Below, one piece after another: positions 41,548 to 43,993 of a stretch of 43,993 nt of DNA. Position 1 is the stretch's first letter; each line of letters opens with the position of its first letter. Made by a program: the position numbers and the translations under genes. A model generated the notes under the pieces. That model was not told the DNA's origin. It did no database searches and was given only the letters and a program-made list of their open reading frames with translations. The stretch lies in assembly GCA_028282005.1 (NCBI GenBank), contig JANQIV010000145.1, positions 1 to 43,993 of the forward strand, given 5' to 3'. The DNA is from Melioribacteraceae bacterium. Lineage in GTDB: Bacteria > Bacteroidota > Ignavibacteria > Ignavibacteriales > Melioribacteraceae.

Positions 41548-43293
41548 TTAGTTCAATTTCACTTTCAAAATTACTATATCTTCCAGCTCTTCCATTGGCT
41601 GTATTGAAACGGGGATTCCCTGTTCATTCCAAACATAAGCGCTTCCCATTTGCCCGTTTGCCAAATAATAATAATAGTTGCCTGCAATTTCACCTGTAGC
41701 AGCCTGGTCAAAATTAGGGTTGTGTGATTCAATAATTTTTGTCCCGGTGATTCTATACCCGGTTTCATCGAGTGAGTATTGATTTATGCTGTTATTAGGA
41801 TAACCGGTTTGATGGCAGATTAATGTGCCATTATAAAATGCCATACCGTCAATTCCTTCAAGAGATACATCTGCGGGATATCGAATCAACTGCCAGTTCT
41901 TTAGTTGTAAATTTAAAGCAGAAATACCTTCCGTACTTGCAACGTACAGAATAGATTCATCTTCGTTCAAAGCTAGTCCGTTTAAGAAAAAGAAAAGGGG
42001 GTCGGCTTGATAAAATAATTCTAATTCGTCTTTATCTTTTGGGATTTTATAGATTTTTGAAGTCATTGATTCAGTCATGTAAATATCACCGTTTGATGCT
42101 ACCGTGATATCATTAAAAAAATGGTTCTCTCCTTTGTTGTCGTAATCGTATTTTTTTATAAGTTGCCCGGTTGTTAAATCATATTTGTGAATTCTTGATT
42201 TAGCAGTTTGCGGAATTACTTTTTCCTGTGTTGTCATCCCTTGCGGATCAAATGCGGAAACTACCCAGAGGTGATTACTTTTTTCGTCTACTTCCATTCC
42301 GAAAGTGCTTAACAAATCATCTTCAGCCTCTTTTTTAAAATCTGATACTTTGCCGTCCTTTGTAATCAGCAAAATTTTTCTTTTGTACATTGAACTTAAA
42401 TACAGCTTGCCTGTATTGTTATCAAAGGCCACTCCTTCCGGCACCAAATCTTTTTCGGGGATTATAAAAGCAATTTCACTATTATTTACGGGCTTTTTGG
42501 CTGCTTCAATTTTTTTAAGAACCGTTTCAAATCCGGATAGGGAAGAGAGTTTATTGAAAGTGGAATCTTCTTCAATGTTGCTGAGCAGGTAAAACCGCTT
42601 ATCCGCTATCCGGTCAACAATTTTAAGGGCTTTCTCATATTTATTGTTTTGAATCAAAGCTTTTGAATACGAATAAAGCACGGCAAGGTTTTCAGTATTG
42701 AGCCAGTATGATTTTTCAAAATTATCGAGTGCCTTTGTAAAATCTTTTTCCCGGTATGCAGCTAATCCTTCGGAATAGTACTCATTATAATTTGCTTTGT
42801 CCAGATCATTCCTTGTCGAAGTGTTTGAGATGATTTTCCATCGACCGTTTATTTTTTTGTGGGTTGCTGTCCATGCAAAAACCGTAGCACCTTTTTCCCA
42901 TTCGTCATTTTCGTTTTTACCTCTGATTAAAATGATTTTTCTTAAATACATTTTTGCGAGCGAGCCGTCGTCAGATATTTTTATTCGCGGTTCCTCGAGA
43001 TCATCCCATTTAATATACTGCACTTGATTAAAGTAATATTCAAACCGTTTTTTAATTTCACTGTTTGACGCATTGGAGATATTCCCGCCTCGAACAGAGG
43101 TCATTGAATCAGCTATTTGACTAACAAGTAATTCAGCGTCTCCGAATAAATGAGCCTTACGTTGTATCTCATTTGATTGAAGCAGTTTGCCGATATCTTC
43201 TTGCCGTTCTTTATCAGAATATTTTGAACAAGAAAAAAAGAGAAAGCAAATTGTGAACAAAAACAAAAGCGATGTTCTTTGATTGGAACCCAT
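41548..43293 (-). CDS. Lipoprotein: NTF2-like domain, TPR, SMP-30/NHL-type propeller
   Basis: The 581-residue lipoprotein has a lipobox ending at C22 (LFFSC). An NTF2/SnoaL-like region follows at about 40-155 (AKMYLRKIILIRG, ATHKKINGRWKIISNTSTRN). A TPR pair lies at about 165-245 (GLAAYREKDFTKALDNFEKS, YSKALIQNNKYEKALKIVDR). A six-bladed SMP-30/gluconolactonase or NHL-like propeller fills about 275-560 (PEGVAFDNNTGKLYLSSMYK, FNDITVASNGDIYMTESMTS, LNGLALNEDESILYVASTEG). The three-part architecture is uncommon. The propeller may bind lactone or peptide; no catalytic metal site was confirmed. It is anchored to a membrane, facing outward from the cytoplasm. Confidence 0.9.
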   Translation of the reverse strand: MGSNQRTSLLFLFTICFLFFSCSKYSDKERQEDIGKLLQSNEIQRKAHLFGDAELLVSQIADSMTSVRGGNISNASNSEIKKRFEYYFNQVQYIKWDDLEEPRIKISDDGSLAKMYLRKIILIRGKNENDEWEKGATVFAWTATHKKINGRWKIISNTSTRNDLDKANYNEYYSEGLAAYREKDFTKALDNFEKSYWLNTENLAVLYSYSKALIQNNKYEKALKIVDRIADKRFYLLSNIEEDSTFNKLSSLSGFETVLKKIEAAKKPVNNSEIAFIIPEKDLVPEGVAFDNNTGKLYLSSMYKRKILLITKDGKVSDFKKEAEDDLLSTFGMEVDEKSNHLWVVSAFDPQGMTTQEKVIPQTAKSRIHKYDLTTGQLIKKYDYDNKGENHFFNDITVASNGDIYMTESMTSKIYKIPKDKDELELFYQADPLFFFLNGLALNEDESILYVASTEGISALNLQLKNWQLIRYPADVSLEGIDGMAFYNGTLICHQTGYPNNSINQYSLDETGYRITGTKIIESHNPNFDQAATGEIAGNYYYYLANGQMGSAYVWNEQGIPVSIQPMEELEDIVILKVKLN

Positions 43294-43388
43294 CCCTGCC
43301 CTCGATTTGATTGAAATAAAGTAAGTTATTTAGATGGTTTATCCTTAAAAAAGTTTAGGTCAGAATTATTTTAGCCCTCAAAAATGAA

Positions 43389-43993
43389 TCATTTTAAGAG
43401 AAGCATTTTTTGAGTCTTTGAATGATTACCGCTTTGTAATCTGTAAAAATAAATTCCGCTCGGCAAATCACTTGCTGCAGTAAATTCAATTATGTGTCGC
43501 CCCTCATTTAAAGTATCGTTAAGTATCACCAAGATTTCATTACCCAAAATATCATAAACTGTAAGATTAACTTTACTTGTCTCAAAAATTGTAAAGCTGA
43601 ATTTGGTTGTTGGGTTAAAAGGATTTGGGTAATTCTGACTTAAATTGAAGTTACTTAGTACGTTGGAATTTTCTTTTTCTATTTTAGTTGGTGTGTAAAT
43701 CGTAAATTCTGTTGAATCCCGATCGTAATTCTTTAGAACTGCAATTAATTTATGAACACCAGGTTCCGGTAGGTAATATTCATTTTCATGTGTATTTTCA
43801 AAAATAATTGTGGTGTCTGCAGGAATTATAAACGTAGTTGGCACAGTTAGACAGCCATAAACTTCACAACTGCAAAAGTCATCAATGTAATAGTCTGTAA
43901 TACAGCTATGTGCAAATCTCAAAGTGTCAGGTATATTTGTGGAATTCTGAATTATATAATTAAATTTTATTGTATCGCCATATTCAAATTCTG
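43389..43993 (-). CDS. Partial secreted protein with BsuPI-like domain and T9SS sorting tail
   Basis: The reading frame is open to the right edge of the window, so the N-terminus lies outside. The visible part starts EFEYGDTIKFNYIIQNSTNI and resembles a BsuPI/IPI-like beta domain (cysteine-rich HSCITDYYIDDFCSCEVYGC). It ends with a type A type IX secretion sorting domain: LSQNYPNPFNPTTKFSFTI, LTVYDILGNEI, LPSGIYFYRLQSG and a final basic KTQKMLLLK. The tail directs export through the type IX system. The NYPNPFNPTT version is typical of Ignavibacteria and related phyla. The true start cannot be given. Confidence 0.88.
   Translation of the reverse strand, partial: EFEYGDTIKFNYIIQNSTNIPDTLRFAHSCITDYYIDDFCSCEVYGCLTVPTTFIIPADTTIIFENTHENEYYLPEPGVHKLIAVLKNYDRDSTEFTIYTPTKIEKENSNVLSNFNLSQNYPNPFNPTTKFSFTIFETSKVNLTVYDILGNEILVILNDTLNEGRHIIEFTAASDLPSGIYFYRLQSGNHSKTQKMLLLK

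Noticed and set aside
1..43993. CRISPR arrays, rRNA, tRNA, insertion sequences or prophage.
   Set aside because: No regularly spaced direct repeats, no rRNA-like stretches, no foldable tRNA and no transposase or integrase gene were seen on reading through.

Overview
The window is AT-rich bacterial chromosome. A member of the Ignavibacteriota, or a close relative in the Bacteroidota/Chlorobiota group, is the best guess. The evidence is a type IX secretion sorting tail containing NYPNPFNPTT at the right edge, a DUF5916 outer-membrane protein, an FG-GAP/UnbV protein, the long form of IspG, and many secreted TPR and propeller proteins. Two well-formed promoters (TTGACA, 17 bases, TATATT) show that ordinary sigma-70 signals are used. 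The assignment is an inference; no rRNA is present.

Left part (1-8.8 kb): housekeeping genes. On the minus strand are a coiled-coil zinc-ribbon protein, a Nif3-type protein, ispG and a DJ-1-like protein. On the plus strand are dnaG, a cytoplasmic GH13 enzyme and a family 2 glycosyltransferase.

Centre (8.86-20.9 kb): the most interesting region. Four genes match the arsenosugar biosynthesis set: a TIGR04283-type glycosyltransferase, a TIGR04282-type transferase, an AhpD-like CPYC protein and the radical SAM protein ArsS. A DUF547 protein lies among them. They are split by a tight seven-gene operon: a lone TolC-type outer-membrane channel, five tandem PhnD-family periplasmic binding proteins, and a membrane histidine kinase of the HisKA_2 type with HAMP and GAF domains. 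There is no ABC permease or ATPase, so the binding proteins look like sensors rather than transport parts. Four of the five carry a cysteine pair exactly 36 residues apart; the fifth lacks it. The arsenite sensor AioX is also a PhnD-family protein working with a histidine kinase, so the working hypothesis is a multi-receptor arsenic (or phosphate/arsenate) sensing module controlling arsenosugar synthesis or export.

Middle right (20.9-26.4 kb): small regulators, each beside a likely target: a MarR-GNAT fusion with a palindrome at its promoter, a VOC protein, an Lrp/AsnC regulator with an EamA exporter, an RRM protein, and a HxlR regulator divergent from a DJ-1/Hsp31-like and F420-reductase-like gene pair.

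Right part (26.4-44 kb): a decayed AraC fragment and interspersed repeats, a tricorn-type protease, an AraC-GyrI regulator, a LytS/LytTR two-component pair, a DUF5916 protein, TPR proteins, a broken hydrolase gene, and a minus-strand series of secreted proteins ending in a gene cut by the window edge. Several intergenic gaps hold palindromic repeats. No tRNA, rRNA, CRISPR array or intact insertion sequence was found.
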